Positions 6,856 through 15,651 of a DNA stretch of 64,000 bases are shown here, piece by piece; within the stretch, counting starts at the first letter, position 1; each line of letters starts with the position of its first letter. This DNA is from Bacteroides ihuae. Its GTDB lineage: Bacteria; Bacteroidota; Bacteroidia; Bacteroidales; Bacteroidaceae. Both the position numbers and the translations under genes were made by a program. The notes beneath the pieces were generated by a model. It saw only the letters and a program-made list of their open reading frames with translations, made no database searches and had not been told where the DNA came from. The stretch is from contig NZ_FNVX01000004.1 of assembly GCF_900104585.1 (NCBI RefSeq), positions 620,001-684,000 of the forward strand, written 5' to 3'.

Positions 6856-8085
6856 ATGAGCGTAAAGTATCGTTTGATTATCATGAGCTTCCTGCAATAT
6901 GCCATTTGGGGAGCGTGGTTGATTTCTTTAGGAGCCTATCTGGGCGGAGGATTAGAGTTTAGTGGCAGACAGATCGGTAGTTTCTTTGCCACAATGGGAA
7001 TAGCTTCTCTCTTTATGCCGGCCATCATGGGTATCATTGCCGACAGATGGATTCCCGCTCAAAAACTTCTGGGTATTTGCCACATCATCGGTGCCGCTCT
7101 ATTAGTAGCCGCCGCTCCGCAAACTGAATACTTTCCTCTTTATTCGTTGATATTATGTAGTGTCATGTTCTACATGCCTACCATTTCACTTTCCAATTCT
7201 GTGGCCTACAACGCATTGTCTAGCGCCGGACTGGATACCGTAAAGGCTTTCCCACCCATACGAGTGTGGGGTACGGTGGGCTTTATCTGTGCCATGATAG
7301 CTGTAGACTTACTTGGCTTTGCCCGGACATCCATGCAATTATACACATCGGCAGCATTGGCTGTGATACTAGGTATCTACTCTTTTACGTTGCCCAATTG
7401 CCCAACTTGCAAAGTTGCAAAAAATCAATCGTGGGTAGATACAATGGGATTGCGTGCTTTTGCACTCTTCAAACAAAAGAAGATGGCTGTCTTCTTTATC
7501 TTCTCAATGTTGCTGGGGGTGTCTTTGCAAATCACAAATGCTTTTGCCAATGATTACCTCACCAATTTCTTCGGAAGCAACGAGGCATACAAAGGAACAT
7601 TCGGAGTGGAACACGCCAACATATTGATCTCCATCTCGCAGATGTCCGAGACGCTTTGCATCTTGCTTATTCCTTTCTTCCTGAAAAGATTTGGAATTAA
7701 AAACGTGATGCTGATCAGCATGTTTGCTTGGGTATTGCGCTTTGCTTTGCTAGGCACAGGAAACCCAGGAGACGGGGTATGGATGCTCGTTTTGTCGATG
7801 CTGGTATATGGAGTGGCATTTGACTTCTTCAACATTTCCGGTTCGCTATACGTTGATAAAGAAACCGACCCTTCTATCCGCTCGAGTGCACAAGGTGTTT
7901 TCATGATTATGACGAATGGATTCGGAGCGTTCTTCGGATCATACGCTGCCGGTGAAGTAGTGGACAGAACCGGATGGCCTGACTCATGGTTTATCTTTGC
8001 AGGATATGCGTTGGTGGTAGGTCTTTTGTTTGCTGTTATATTTAAGTCTAAACATCATCCGAACGAGATAAAAGAAATGATATAA
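6856..8085 (+). CDS. nucleoside:H+ symporter, NUP family MFS transporter
   Basis: A polytopic inner-membrane protein of 409 residues with about twelve hydrophobic segments. The opening MSFLQYAIWGAWLISLGAYL is typical of the NupG-type nucleoside:proton symporters of Bacteroidota, as is the loop ADRWIPAQKLLG (about 61-72). It should import nucleosides with protons; the base preference cannot be read from the sequence. First gene of a tight operon (seven bases to the DUF151 gene, then rsmE and others), from the promoter at 6796. Confidence 0.9.
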   Translation: MSVKYRLIIMSFLQYAIWGAWLISLGAYLGGGLEFSGRQIGSFFATMGIASLFMPAIMGIIADRWIPAQKLLGICHIIGAALLVAAAPQTEYFPLYSLILCSVMFYMPTISLSNSVAYNALSSAGLDTVKAFPPIRVWGTVGFICAMIAVDLLGFARTSMQLYTSAALAVILGIYSFTLPNCPTCKVAKNQSWVDTMGLRAFALFKQKKMAVFFIFSMLLGVSLQITNAFANDYLTNFFGSNEAYKGTFGVEHANILISISQMSETLCILLIPFFLKRFGIKNVMLISMFAWVLRFALLGTGNPGDGVWMLVLSMLVYGVAFDFFNISGSLYVDKETDPSIRSSAQGVFMIMTNGFGAFFGSYAAGEVVDRTGWPDSWFIFAGYALVVGLLFAVIFKSKHHPNEIKEMI

Positions 8086-8092
8086 AAGAAGT

Positions 8093-8647
8093 ATGGAGAA
8101 GAAAGTTGAATTACAGGTACTGAACTTAACGAGGAGTCAGGCAGAGGCAAATGCTTTTGCAATGGTGCTCGGTGAGGTTAATGGCGAGCGTCAACTTCCC
8201 ATCATCATTGGAGCAGGCGAAGCGCAATCTATTGCACTCCATTTAAAAGGAGTACAATATCCTCGCCCTCTGACCCATGATTTATTCGTATCTTGCTTAA
8301 CTTCTTTCTCAATTACACTAACTGAGATTCTGATCTACCGGGCCGAAGAGGGGGTTTTCTATTCTCGCATCTATTTAAAGAAAGGTGAAGAAATTATTGA
8401 GGCTGACTCACGCACATCGGATGCGATAGCTTTGGCTATTCGGATACAATGTCCCATCTATATTTACGAATCCATTCTCGGAAAAGAATGTTTGGCACCA
8501 ACGGAATTAAATATTGAGACGGAGGAGAAAAAGAATCTAGAGGAAGAAACCGTGCAATCATTGAAAAAAGCATTGGCTAAAGCCATAGAGAATGAGAATT
8601 ATGAATTAGCGTCTGTGTTACGTGACGAAATTTTACGCCGAAAATAA
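8093..8647 (+). CDS. DUF151 bifunctional nuclease with C-terminal UVR motif
   Basis: A 184-residue cytoplasmic protein. Residues 1-130 are a BFN/DUF151 domain (LPIIIGAGEAQSIALHLKG around 37-55, EADSRTSDAIALAIR around 102-116); characterised members have RNase and DNase activity. Residues about 150-184 form a UVR motif (two helices, ENENYELASVLRDEILRRK), the element by which UvrB binds UvrC. The link between this nuclease and protein partners is known in the family only as an architecture. It sits two bases before rsmE, in the middle of the operon starting at 6856. Confidence 0.88.
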   Translation: MEKKVELQVLNLTRSQAEANAFAMVLGEVNGERQLPIIIGAGEAQSIALHLKGVQYPRPLTHDLFVSCLTSFSITLTEILIYRAEEGVFYSRIYLKKGEEIIEADSRTSDAIALAIRIQCPIYIYESILGKECLAPTELNIETEEKKNLEEETVQSLKKALAKAIENENYELASVLRDEILRRK

Positions 8648-8649
8648 TT

Positions 8650-9345
8650 ATGCATGTATTTTATACACCCGATATATTGACCAAAGCAGAGCTTCCTGAA
8701 GAAGAAGCCGCTCATTGCAGCCGTGTGCTACGCCTCTCAGCAGGAGACGAAATAACACTGACGGATGGGAAGGGTAACTTTTATCTCGCAGAAATAACAG
8801 CGACAACTAATAAACGTTGCACTGTAATGGTTAAGGAAACGAAACCGCAAGAGGCTCTATGGCCTTGCCATCTGCACATTGCCATGGCACCCACAAAAAA
8901 CATGGATCGCAACGAATGGTTTGCCGAGAAAGCAACGGAGATTGGTTTTGATGAACTAACTTTCCTGAACTGCCGCTTCTCGGAACGCAAAATTATAAAA
9001 ACCGAACGGATTGAAAAGATATTGGTTTCGGCCATCAAGCAGTCGCTGAAAGCCCGCTTACCGAAGTTGAATGAAATGATGGACTTTGATAAGTTCATCG
9101 CTCAGGATTTTAAGGGGCAGAAGTTCATTGCCCACTGTTACGAAGGAGAGAAGCCTTTCTTGAAGGATGTGCTTCGAAAGGGTGAAGATGCTTTGGTCCT
9201 AATTGGTCCGGAAGGCGACTTTAGTGAAAAGGAGGTGGAGAAGGCTATCGAAAAGGGATTCATCCCCATCAGTTTGGGCAAGTCGCGCTTACGTACCGAA
9301 ACGGCTGCTTTAGTGGCCTGCCACACAATGATTATAGCTAACTGA
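8650..9345 (+). CDS. rsmE: 16S rRNA (uracil1498-N3)-methyltransferase
   Basis: A 231-residue SPOUT-class methyltransferase that modifies U1498 of 16S rRNA in the decoding centre. An N-terminal PUA-like domain (about 1-70, with EEAAHCSRVLRLSAGDEI) is followed by the trefoil-knot SAM domain; the knot signatures LIGPEGDFSEKEVE (about 181-194) and LGKSRLRTETAA (about 207-218) are intact. Length is normal for the family. It starts two bases after the nuclease gene and is followed after 16 nt by the DUF4836 lipoprotein, so it is probably co-transcribed with both. Confidence 0.95.
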   Translation: MHVFYTPDILTKAELPEEEAAHCSRVLRLSAGDEITLTDGKGNFYLAEITATTNKRCTVMVKETKPQEALWPCHLHIAMAPTKNMDRNEWFAEKATEIGFDELTFLNCRFSERKIIKTERIEKILVSAIKQSLKARLPKLNEMMDFDKFIAQDFKGQKFIAHCYEGEKPFLKDVLRKGEDALVLIGPEGDFSEKEVEKAIEKGFIPISLGKSRLRTETAALVACHTMIIAN

Positions 9346-9361
9346 TTTATTCATATATAGT

Positions 9362-10849
9362 ATGGAAAGAAAAAAGATTTATCACTTTCTGGCACTCACA
9401 GTGCTGATTGTATTTTTAGCTGCCTGTTCAAGTAAAACTGAATACACCAATATTATCCCGGCCGATGCTTCGGCGGTAGCCAGTATCAACCTGAAATCTT
9501 TGGCCGAGAAATCGGGACTGAATGATCAGGAGAACAAAGATGTGAAGCAGAAATTGATGGATGCCATCAAGAGTGGATTGAATGCTACGGCATTTAAGCA
9601 GGTGGAGAAGATAGTGAATGACCCTGCCGAGAGCGGACTTGCACTGAATGAACCGATCTATTGCTTCTCATCACGCGCACTGCCCTACCCTACTCTCACC
9701 ATAAAGGTTACTGATGTAGATAAAGTACGGACTACTCTGGATGCTATGGCTTCGGAACAGGTATGCAAACCTGTAGCTAAAGGCGATGGATATGACTTTA
9801 CTACTTTCACCGACGGTTCATTGTGTGCTTACACAGAAGGTGCGTTGGTAGTGGTGCTTTCGGTTGAAAGTACTCAATTGGAAACGACCAAAAAGACAGT
9901 AACCCGGTTGATGAAACAAGAGGCGGACAAGAGTGTGAGCAAAAACAAAGGTTTCATCAAGATGAAAGAGCAAAAAGGAGACCTGATTTTCTTTGCTTCT
10001 ATGCAGGATCTGCCTACTACTTACACCCAACAAATAGGATTCGGTCTTTCCGAGGAGATGGATATGAGCCAATTGTTCGTGCTGGGTAGCTTTAGCTTTG
10101 AGAACGGAAAAATTAGCATGAAGTACGAGACTTATACGGAGAACAAAGAATTGCAAGCACAACTGAAAAAGCAGCAGAAAGCTTTTGGCACGCTAAAGGC
10201 GTCTCTCACCTCTTACTTCCCTGCTTCTACTGTCGCTTATATCGCAGTGAATGCCAAAGGAGATGAATTCTACAAGCTGTTGTCAGAAAATAGCGAATTT
10301 CAGAATTCGTTTATCGGTGCCGAGCGAAGCGAGGTAAAGAGTTTGATTACACACATCGACGGTGAAGTGGCCGTTGCCATTACAAACGCATCGCTGATGG
10401 GGATGCCTTCGTTCATCGCTTATGCGGAGATCAATGATGAAGTGGCAGTGAAATCTCTACGTAAATATGCCGCTATTTCCATGATACCGATGTATGTGGG
10501 GCAAAGCGGCAAACTGGCATTCATTACTAATGATAAAGCGCTGATGGCAGTTGCCGGAAAGGTGCAGACTGACCCACTCAGCAATACTTCTTTCGCCGAA
10601 AACATCAAAGGAAACTCTTACTACATGGCAATCAATACGGAAAGTTTGTTGAAGTTACCTTTGGTAGCCAATATGGCCGGATTTGGAGAAGAATTTGCCA
10701 TGTACCAAAACTTAGGATCTCAGATTTCATACATAGAGATGCGCGGACAAAAGGATGGAAAAGGTGAATTGAACATGACGTTAAAGAACAAAGAGAAGAA
10801 CGCTCTCAAGCAAATTGTTGATTTCGCAAAACAGTTTGTCGGACTATAA
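9362..10849 (+). CDS. DUF4836 family lipoprotein
   Basis: A 495-residue exported lipoprotein. The signal peptide ends in the lipobox FLAAC, with Cys22 as the lipidated residue. The mature part (ADASAVASINLKSLAEKSG, about 35-53, to the C-terminus) looks like DUF4836, a Bacteroidota family of unknown function with two similar beta-rich halves. Probably in the outer membrane or periplasm; the Ser-Ser-Lys after the cysteine is not the acidic surface-export signal. It is followed after 10 nt by an ABC ATPase and then a permease, so it may be the substrate or accessory of a lipoprotein-type transporter (inference). Confidence 0.85.
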   Translation: MERKKIYHFLALTVLIVFLAACSSKTEYTNIIPADASAVASINLKSLAEKSGLNDQENKDVKQKLMDAIKSGLNATAFKQVEKIVNDPAESGLALNEPIYCFSSRALPYPTLTIKVTDVDKVRTTLDAMASEQVCKPVAKGDGYDFTTFTDGSLCAYTEGALVVVLSVESTQLETTKKTVTRLMKQEADKSVSKNKGFIKMKEQKGDLIFFASMQDLPTTYTQQIGFGLSEEMDMSQLFVLGSFSFENGKISMKYETYTENKELQAQLKKQQKAFGTLKASLTSYFPASTVAYIAVNAKGDEFYKLLSENSEFQNSFIGAERSEVKSLITHIDGEVAVAITNASLMGMPSFIAYAEINDEVAVKSLRKYAAISMIPMYVGQSGKLAFITNDKALMAVAGKVQTDPLSNTSFAENIKGNSYYMAINTESLLKLPLVANMAGFGEEFAMYQNLGSQISYIEMRGQKDGKGELNMTLKNKEKNALKQIVDFAKQFVGL

Positions 10850-10859
10850 AACACGAATT

Positions 10860-11504
10860 ATGAATAGCATTCATTTGCAACAAACACTGCCTGAGGTTTT
10901 TGCCGAACGCGACAAGATTGAATCGGAAGTATGGCACAAGGATCTTACATTCAACAAAAACGAGATTTACCTGATAGAGGCAGCTTCGGGAACCGGCAAA
11001 TCGTCTCTTTGTAGCTTTATCTATGGATATAGAAAGGATTATCAGGGAATCATTAGTTTCGATGCACAAAACATCAAAGCGATGAAGATAAAACAATGGG
11101 TGGAATTAAGGAAGCATTCTATCAGCATGCTTTTTCAAGATCTGCGTTTGTTCCCTGAGTTGACTGCAATCGAAAACATTCAACTAAAGAACAACCTGAG
11201 CGGATATAAGAGTAAGAAAGAGATCGTGGCCTACTTCGAGGCTTTGGGCATCGCTGATAAACTGGACAAAAAAGTAGGTAAGCTCTCTTTCGGACAACAA
11301 CAACGGGTGGCTTTCATCCGTGCACTTTCTCAGCCGTTCGACTTCATCTTTCTGGATGAACCAATCAGTCACCTTGACGATGTGAACGGACAGATTATGG
11401 GTGAGCTACTCACCGCCGAAGCTCGTCAACAGGGTGCCGGCATCATCGTAACATCCATCGGAAAACATATAGAGCTGGAGTATAACAAGGTGTTGCAACT
11501 TTGA
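10860..11504 (+). CDS. ABC transporter ATP-binding protein, LolD/FtsE-like
   Basis: A 214-residue ATPase subunit. Walker A is AASGTGKSS (about 41-49), with Ala instead of the usual first Gly; the signature LSFGQQQRV (about 142-150) and Walker B FIFLDEP (about 162-168) are intact. The switch region reads IVTSIGKH, so the usual His right after Thr is missing or moved. A longer frame begins at 10815 inside the lipoprotein gene, but the ATG at 10860, ten bases after that stop, fits the family. It works with the FtsX-like permease 52 nt downstream. Confidence 0.85.
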   Translation: MNSIHLQQTLPEVFAERDKIESEVWHKDLTFNKNEIYLIEAASGTGKSSLCSFIYGYRKDYQGIISFDAQNIKAMKIKQWVELRKHSISMLFQDLRLFPELTAIENIQLKNNLSGYKSKKEIVAYFEALGIADKLDKKVGKLSFGQQQRVAFIRALSQPFDFIFLDEPISHLDDVNGQIMGELLTAEARQQGAGIIVTSIGKHIELEYNKVLQL

Positions 11505-11556
11505 TGAATCTCCGCAGACAACGACTAAATTGTAATTCGCATAATCGCAAATCAAA

Positions 11557-12762
11557 ATGAAACTTCTCTGGAAACTTCTCCGTCAACACATAAGCATCGG
11601 CCAACTAGCAGGTTTCTTCCTGGCAAACCTCTTCGGCATGATCATCGTATTGCTCAGCATACAGTTCTACACTGATATCATTCCGGTATTCACCGAAGGT
11701 GACACTTTCATGAAGAAAGACTACATCATTGCCACAAAGAAAATTAGTGCCATTGGTTCGTTTGCAGGAAAAAGCAACACGTTCTCTGACGAGGACCTCA
11801 AATCGTTGAAAGAACAGTCGTTTACCAAGAATGTGGGTGCTTTCACTCCTTCACAATTTAAAGTATCGGCAGGATTTGGTATGCAAGAGGCCGGCATTCA
11901 TTTATCAACAGAGATGTTCTTCGAATCTGTACCTGATCAGTTTGTCGATGTAAGTCTCGACAAATGGCATTTCGACAAAGAGAGTCGCAACATCCCCATC
12001 ATTCTCCCCCGCAATTACCTGAACTTATACAATTTCGGTTTTGCACAATCGCGTAGCCTACCCAAACTATCAGAAGGCGTAATGGGATTGATACAGATGG
12101 ACATCGTGTTGCGCGGTGAAAACGGAGAGAAAGAACAATTCAAAGGAAACATCGTTGGTTTCTCCAATCGTTTGAACACGATATTGGTACCCCAAACATT
12201 CATGTCATGGGCTAATAATGAGTTTGCCCCCAACGCGGAGGCACAACCTGTTCGTCTCATTATTGAAGTGAGCAATCCTGCGGATGCCTCCATTGCAAAG
12301 TACTTTCAGCAAAAAGGATACGACACAGAGAACGACAAACTGGATGCGGGCAAAACAACCTACTTCCTGCGCTTAATCACCGGCATCGTACTAGGGGTAG
12401 GATTATTTATCAGTGCCCTATCGTTCTATATCCTGATGCTAAGCATCTTCTTGTTGCTACAAAAGAATACCACCAAGTTGGAAAGCCTTTTACTCATCGG
12501 CTACAGCCCGCTCAAAGTGGCCATTCCCTATCAAATACTCACTTTGGGACTAAATTTAATTGTACTGTTCATGAGTTTGGGATCTGTAGCGTGGATGCGT
12601 ACTTATTACACAGAAGTGTTGACACAACTTTTCCCTCAAATGGAGGTGAAATTCTTCTGGCCGGCTATTATTATGGGTATCATTCTATTTGCAGCCGTGT
12701 CATTGATAAACGTTATTGCCATAAAAAAGAAAGTAGCCTCTATCTGGATGCACAAATCCTGA
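11557..12762 (+). CDS. FtsX/MacB-like ABC permease
   Basis: A 401-residue inner-membrane protein with the type VII layout: one membrane segment near the N-terminus (about 17-38), a large periplasmic domain (about 40-265), and three segments at the C-terminus (about 272-300, 322-345, 370-390). The short coupling region TTKLESLLLIGYSPLKV (about 307-323) should contact the ATPase encoded just upstream. Type VII transporters move lipoproteins or transmit force to the periplasm instead of importing solutes. With the DUF4836 lipoprotein before it, lipoprotein handling is the best guess. Last gene of the operon from 6856. Confidence 0.85.
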   Translation: MKLLWKLLRQHISIGQLAGFFLANLFGMIIVLLSIQFYTDIIPVFTEGDTFMKKDYIIATKKISAIGSFAGKSNTFSDEDLKSLKEQSFTKNVGAFTPSQFKVSAGFGMQEAGIHLSTEMFFESVPDQFVDVSLDKWHFDKESRNIPIILPRNYLNLYNFGFAQSRSLPKLSEGVMGLIQMDIVLRGENGEKEQFKGNIVGFSNRLNTILVPQTFMSWANNEFAPNAEAQPVRLIIEVSNPADASIAKYFQQKGYDTENDKLDAGKTTYFLRLITGIVLGVGLFISALSFYILMLSIFLLLQKNTTKLESLLLIGYSPLKVAIPYQILTLGLNLIVLFMSLGSVAWMRTYYTEVLTQLFPQMEVKFFWPAIIMGIILFAAVSLINVIAIKKKVASIWMHKS

Positions 12763-12806
12763 TTGCTTCTCTAAGAAAGAGAAGGCATATTTCATTTTCT
12801 TTTTTA

Positions 12807-12814
12807 TATCTTTG
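12807..12814 (+). promoter_or_regulatory. -7 box of the miaA-kinase-kdsA operon
   Basis: TATCTTTG 25 nt before the miaA ATG. No clear -33. Confidence 0.6.
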
Positions 12815-12838
12815 TACAAATGATAAATTTAGACGAAT

Positions 12839-13756
12839 ATGCCTAACTATGATTTAATCGCAATCTTAGGTCCCACAGCTTCGGGAAAAACACCTTTTGC
12901 AGCTGCGCTCGCTTACGAACTGGATACGGAAATCATAAGTGCCGACTCACGCCAGATATATAGAGGTATGGATCTCGGTACCGGCAAGGACATCATCGAC
13001 TACACGGTAAAAGACAAGCAAATACCTTATCACCTCATCGACATCGCAGAGCCCGGATATAAATACAATGTATTTGAATTTCAACATGATTTCTTAAATG
13101 CTTATGAGACCATTAAACAAAAAGGTAAATTGCCTGTTTTGTGTGGAGGAACAGGCTTATATCTGGAGTCGGTGCTGAAGGGTTATCAACTAATACCTGT
13201 ACCCGAAAACCCTGAACTTCGGAATCGATTGGCTGATAAGAGTTTGGAAGAATTAACGGCCATTCTCAAAGAGTACAAAACGTTGCACAACTCTACAGAT
13301 GTAGATACAGCCAAGCGTGCCATACGTGCCATAGAGATTGAAGAGTATTATGCGTCGAATGACTTGTCAAAAAGGGAATTCCCTTCACTCAACAGCCTCA
13401 TCATCGGTATTGACATAGACAGAGAGTTACGCCGTGAAAAGATAACACGACGCTTGCACCAACGACTCGACGAGGGTATGATTGACGAAATAAAGAGGCT
13501 ATTAGCCAAAGGCATCAGTGCCGACGATTTGATTTACTACGGCCTTGAATATAAATATCTAACGCTTTATGTAACAGGAAAGCTTAGCTTCGAGGAGATG
13601 TTTGCGCAATTGGAAATAGCGATCCATCAGTTTGCCAAGCGACAAATGACTTGGTTCAGAGGCATGCAACGAAGAGGTTTCAATATTCATTGGATAAATG
13701 CTTCGCTGCCGATAGAAGAAAAAATAGAAGAAGTAAAAAGATTAAGAATGATATGA
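12839..13756 (+). CDS. miaA: tRNA dimethylallyltransferase
   Basis: A 305-residue enzyme that adds a dimethylallyl group to N6 of A37 in tRNAs reading UNN codons. The P-loop GPTASGKT (about 11-18), the ISADSRQIYRGMDLGTGKD stretch (about 35-53) and GGTGLYLESVLKG (about 102-114) are all intact. Bacteroides genomes usually carry two MiaA paralogues; this window shows one, and I cannot say which. The stop overlaps the start of the lipid kinase by an ATGA, so the two are translationally linked. Confidence 0.95.
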   Translation: MPNYDLIAILGPTASGKTPFAAALAYELDTEIISADSRQIYRGMDLGTGKDIIDYTVKDKQIPYHLIDIAEPGYKYNVFEFQHDFLNAYETIKQKGKLPVLCGGTGLYLESVLKGYQLIPVPENPELRNRLADKSLEELTAILKEYKTLHNSTDVDTAKRAIRAIEIEEYYASNDLSKREFPSLNSLIIGIDIDRELRREKITRRLHQRLDEGMIDEIKRLLAKGISADDLIYYGLEYKYLTLYVTGKLSFEEMFAQLEIAIHQFAKRQMTWFRGMQRRGFNIHWINASLPIEEKIEEVKRLRMI

Positions 13757-14679
13757 GTGTAGAACCAGGAAAATGGGGAATTATATATAATCCCAAAGCC
13801 GGAACACGCAAAGTTCAAAAGCGGTGGAAAGAGATTAAGGAATATATGGATAGTAAGAAGGTGTCTTACGACTATGTGCAATCTGAAGGTTTCGGATCCG
13901 TGGAACGACTAGCCGGCATTTTGGCCAATAATGGCTATCGAACAATTGTGGTAGTGGGAGGAGATGGTGCACTCAACGATGCCATCAATGGTATCATGAA
14001 TTCCAATGCACCGGATAAAAGTGAGATTGCTATCGGGATCATTCCCAATGGAATAGGTAATGACTTTGCCCGGTATTGGAATCTGAACCTAGAATACAAA
14101 GAAGCTGTGAATTGGGTGATCAATAACCGCAAAAAAAAGATTGATGTGGGCTATTGCTACTTCTATAATGGAGAGAACCATGTACGACGTTACTTTTTGA
14201 ATGCAGTAAACATCGGACTCGGAGCACGTATTGTGAGAATAACCGATCAGACAAAACGCTTCTGGGGTGTGAAGTTTCTATCTTATCTGGCAGCCTTATT
14301 CTTATTGTTCTTTGAGAGAAAAATGTATCGAACTCATCTAAAAATAAACGATGAACATATACGTGGGCGCATCATGACTGTTTGTGTAGGCAATGCAACA
14401 GGATATGGGCAAACGCCTAGTGCTGTGCCTTACAATGGATGGCTGGACGTTTCCGTGATCTATCGCCCAGAGTTGTTGCAAGTAGTTGCCGGTTTATGGA
14501 TGCTTATTCAAGGCAGGATACTAAATCATAAGATGGTAAAATCATATCGTACTAAAAAAGTGCGTGTGCTCCGTGCGCGCAATGCTTCGGTAGACCTTGA
14601 CGGTCGCATATTGCCCAAACATTTTCCAATTGAGATAGGAATTCTACCCGAATCCATCACACTGATTATTCCTAATTAA
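13753..14679 (+). CDS. diacylglycerol/lipid kinase family protein
   Basis: A 308-residue soluble kinase of the DAGK/YegS type. Phosphate-binding GGDGALNDAINGI (about 73-85), the IPNGIGNDFAR loop (about 97-107), and a C-terminal beta domain ending with VDLDGRILPKHFPIEI are visible. It should phosphorylate a lipid such as diacylglycerol or a sphingoid base; Bacteroides make sphingolipids, so both are open. The frame can be opened at 13651, but the ATG at 13753 overlapping the miaA stop is the natural start. It is followed after 19 nt by kdsA, so a link to envelope lipid synthesis is plausible. Confidence 0.88.
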   Translation: MSVEPGKWGIIYNPKAGTRKVQKRWKEIKEYMDSKKVSYDYVQSEGFGSVERLAGILANNGYRTIVVVGGDGALNDAINGIMNSNAPDKSEIAIGIIPNGIGNDFARYWNLNLEYKEAVNWVINNRKKKIDVGYCYFYNGENHVRRYFLNAVNIGLGARIVRITDQTKRFWGVKFLSYLAALFLLFFERKMYRTHLKINDEHIRGRIMTVCVGNATGYGQTPSAVPYNGWLDVSVIYRPELLQVVAGLWMLIQGRILNHKMVKSYRTKKVRVLRARNASVDLDGRILPKHFPIEIGILPESITLIIPN

Positions 14680-14698
14680 CTCTACATATAAAAATAAG

Positions 14699-15508
14699 AT
14701 GAATATAACAGATTTGAAGCACAGCGATTCCGGTAATTTCTTTCTTCTTGCCGGCCCTTGTGTTATTGAAGGTGAAGAGATGGCTATGCGCATAGCCGAA
14801 CGAATAGTGGAAATGACTGATCGATTGAAGATTCCCTATGTATTTAAAGGTTCATATCGAAAAGCAAACCGTTCAAGACTTGACTCATTCATGGGGATAG
14901 GTGATGAAAAGGCTTTAAAGATTTTGCAGAAAGTAAGTCGGACATTCAACGTGCCTACAGTTACGGACATTCATACTGCCGAAGAAGCTGCTATGGCTGC
15001 TGAATATGTTGATGTGCTCCAAATACCCGCTTTCTTGTGCCGGCAAACAGATTTGCTTGTTGCTGCTGCCAAAACCGGCAAGATAATTAACATCAAAAAA
15101 GGACAATTCTTATCTCCAATGTCCATGCAATTTGCAGCCGACAAGGTAGTGGAAGCAGGAAATAAGAATGTGATGATCACAGAAAGAGGAACGACCTTTG
15201 GTTATCAGGACTTGGTGGTCGACTTTCGTGGAATACCTCAAATGAAAACATTTGGCTTCCCGGTAATTATGGATGTTACCCACTCCTTGCAACAGCCCAA
15301 CCAAACGAGTGGGGTTACCGGTGGCATGCCTCAGTTGATAGAAACAGTAGCCAAAGCAGCCATAGCTGTTGGAGCAGACGGCCTGTTTATTGAAACACAC
15401 GAAAACCCTGCAGTAGCCAAAAGCGATGGAGCCAATATGTTACAGCTCGACTTGCTCGAAGGATTGCTAACTAAACTGATACGTATACGGGCAGCTATTA
15501 ACCAATAA
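14699..15508 (+). CDS. kdsA: 3-deoxy-8-phosphooctulonate synthase (KDO-8-P synthase)
   Basis: A 269-residue TIM-barrel aldolase joining PEP and arabinose-5-phosphate to KDO-8-phosphate, for the LPS core. Signatures: LAGPCVIEG (about 17-25), FKGSYRKANRSR (about 49-60), and DVTHSLQQPN (about 197-206). Cys21 next to the PEP site is the position that is Cys in metal-dependent and Asn in metal-independent forms; the residue here in GPCVIE is shared by both, so the class cannot be decided from it alone. Last gene of the miaA operon; the 143 nt after it contain nothing clear. Confidence 0.95.
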   Translation: MNITDLKHSDSGNFFLLAGPCVIEGEEMAMRIAERIVEMTDRLKIPYVFKGSYRKANRSRLDSFMGIGDEKALKILQKVSRTFNVPTVTDIHTAEEAAMAAEYVDVLQIPAFLCRQTDLLVAAAKTGKIINIKKGQFLSPMSMQFAADKVVEAGNKNVMITERGTTFGYQDLVVDFRGIPQMKTFGFPVIMDVTHSLQQPNQTSGVTGGMPQLIETVAKAAIAVGADGLFIETHENPAVAKSDGANMLQLDLLEGLLTKLIRIRAAINQ

Positions 15509-15651
15509 ATAAAAGAGACCGCGCAAATACACGATTGCATTCCGGGAAATAAATAAAAAGTTTTTTATATAAAAAGAAGAATATGTTTGTGATTTATAAA
15601 GAAGGGCACACGACATATTGAGCGTAAAAACAAATTTAATTTTAGAACATA

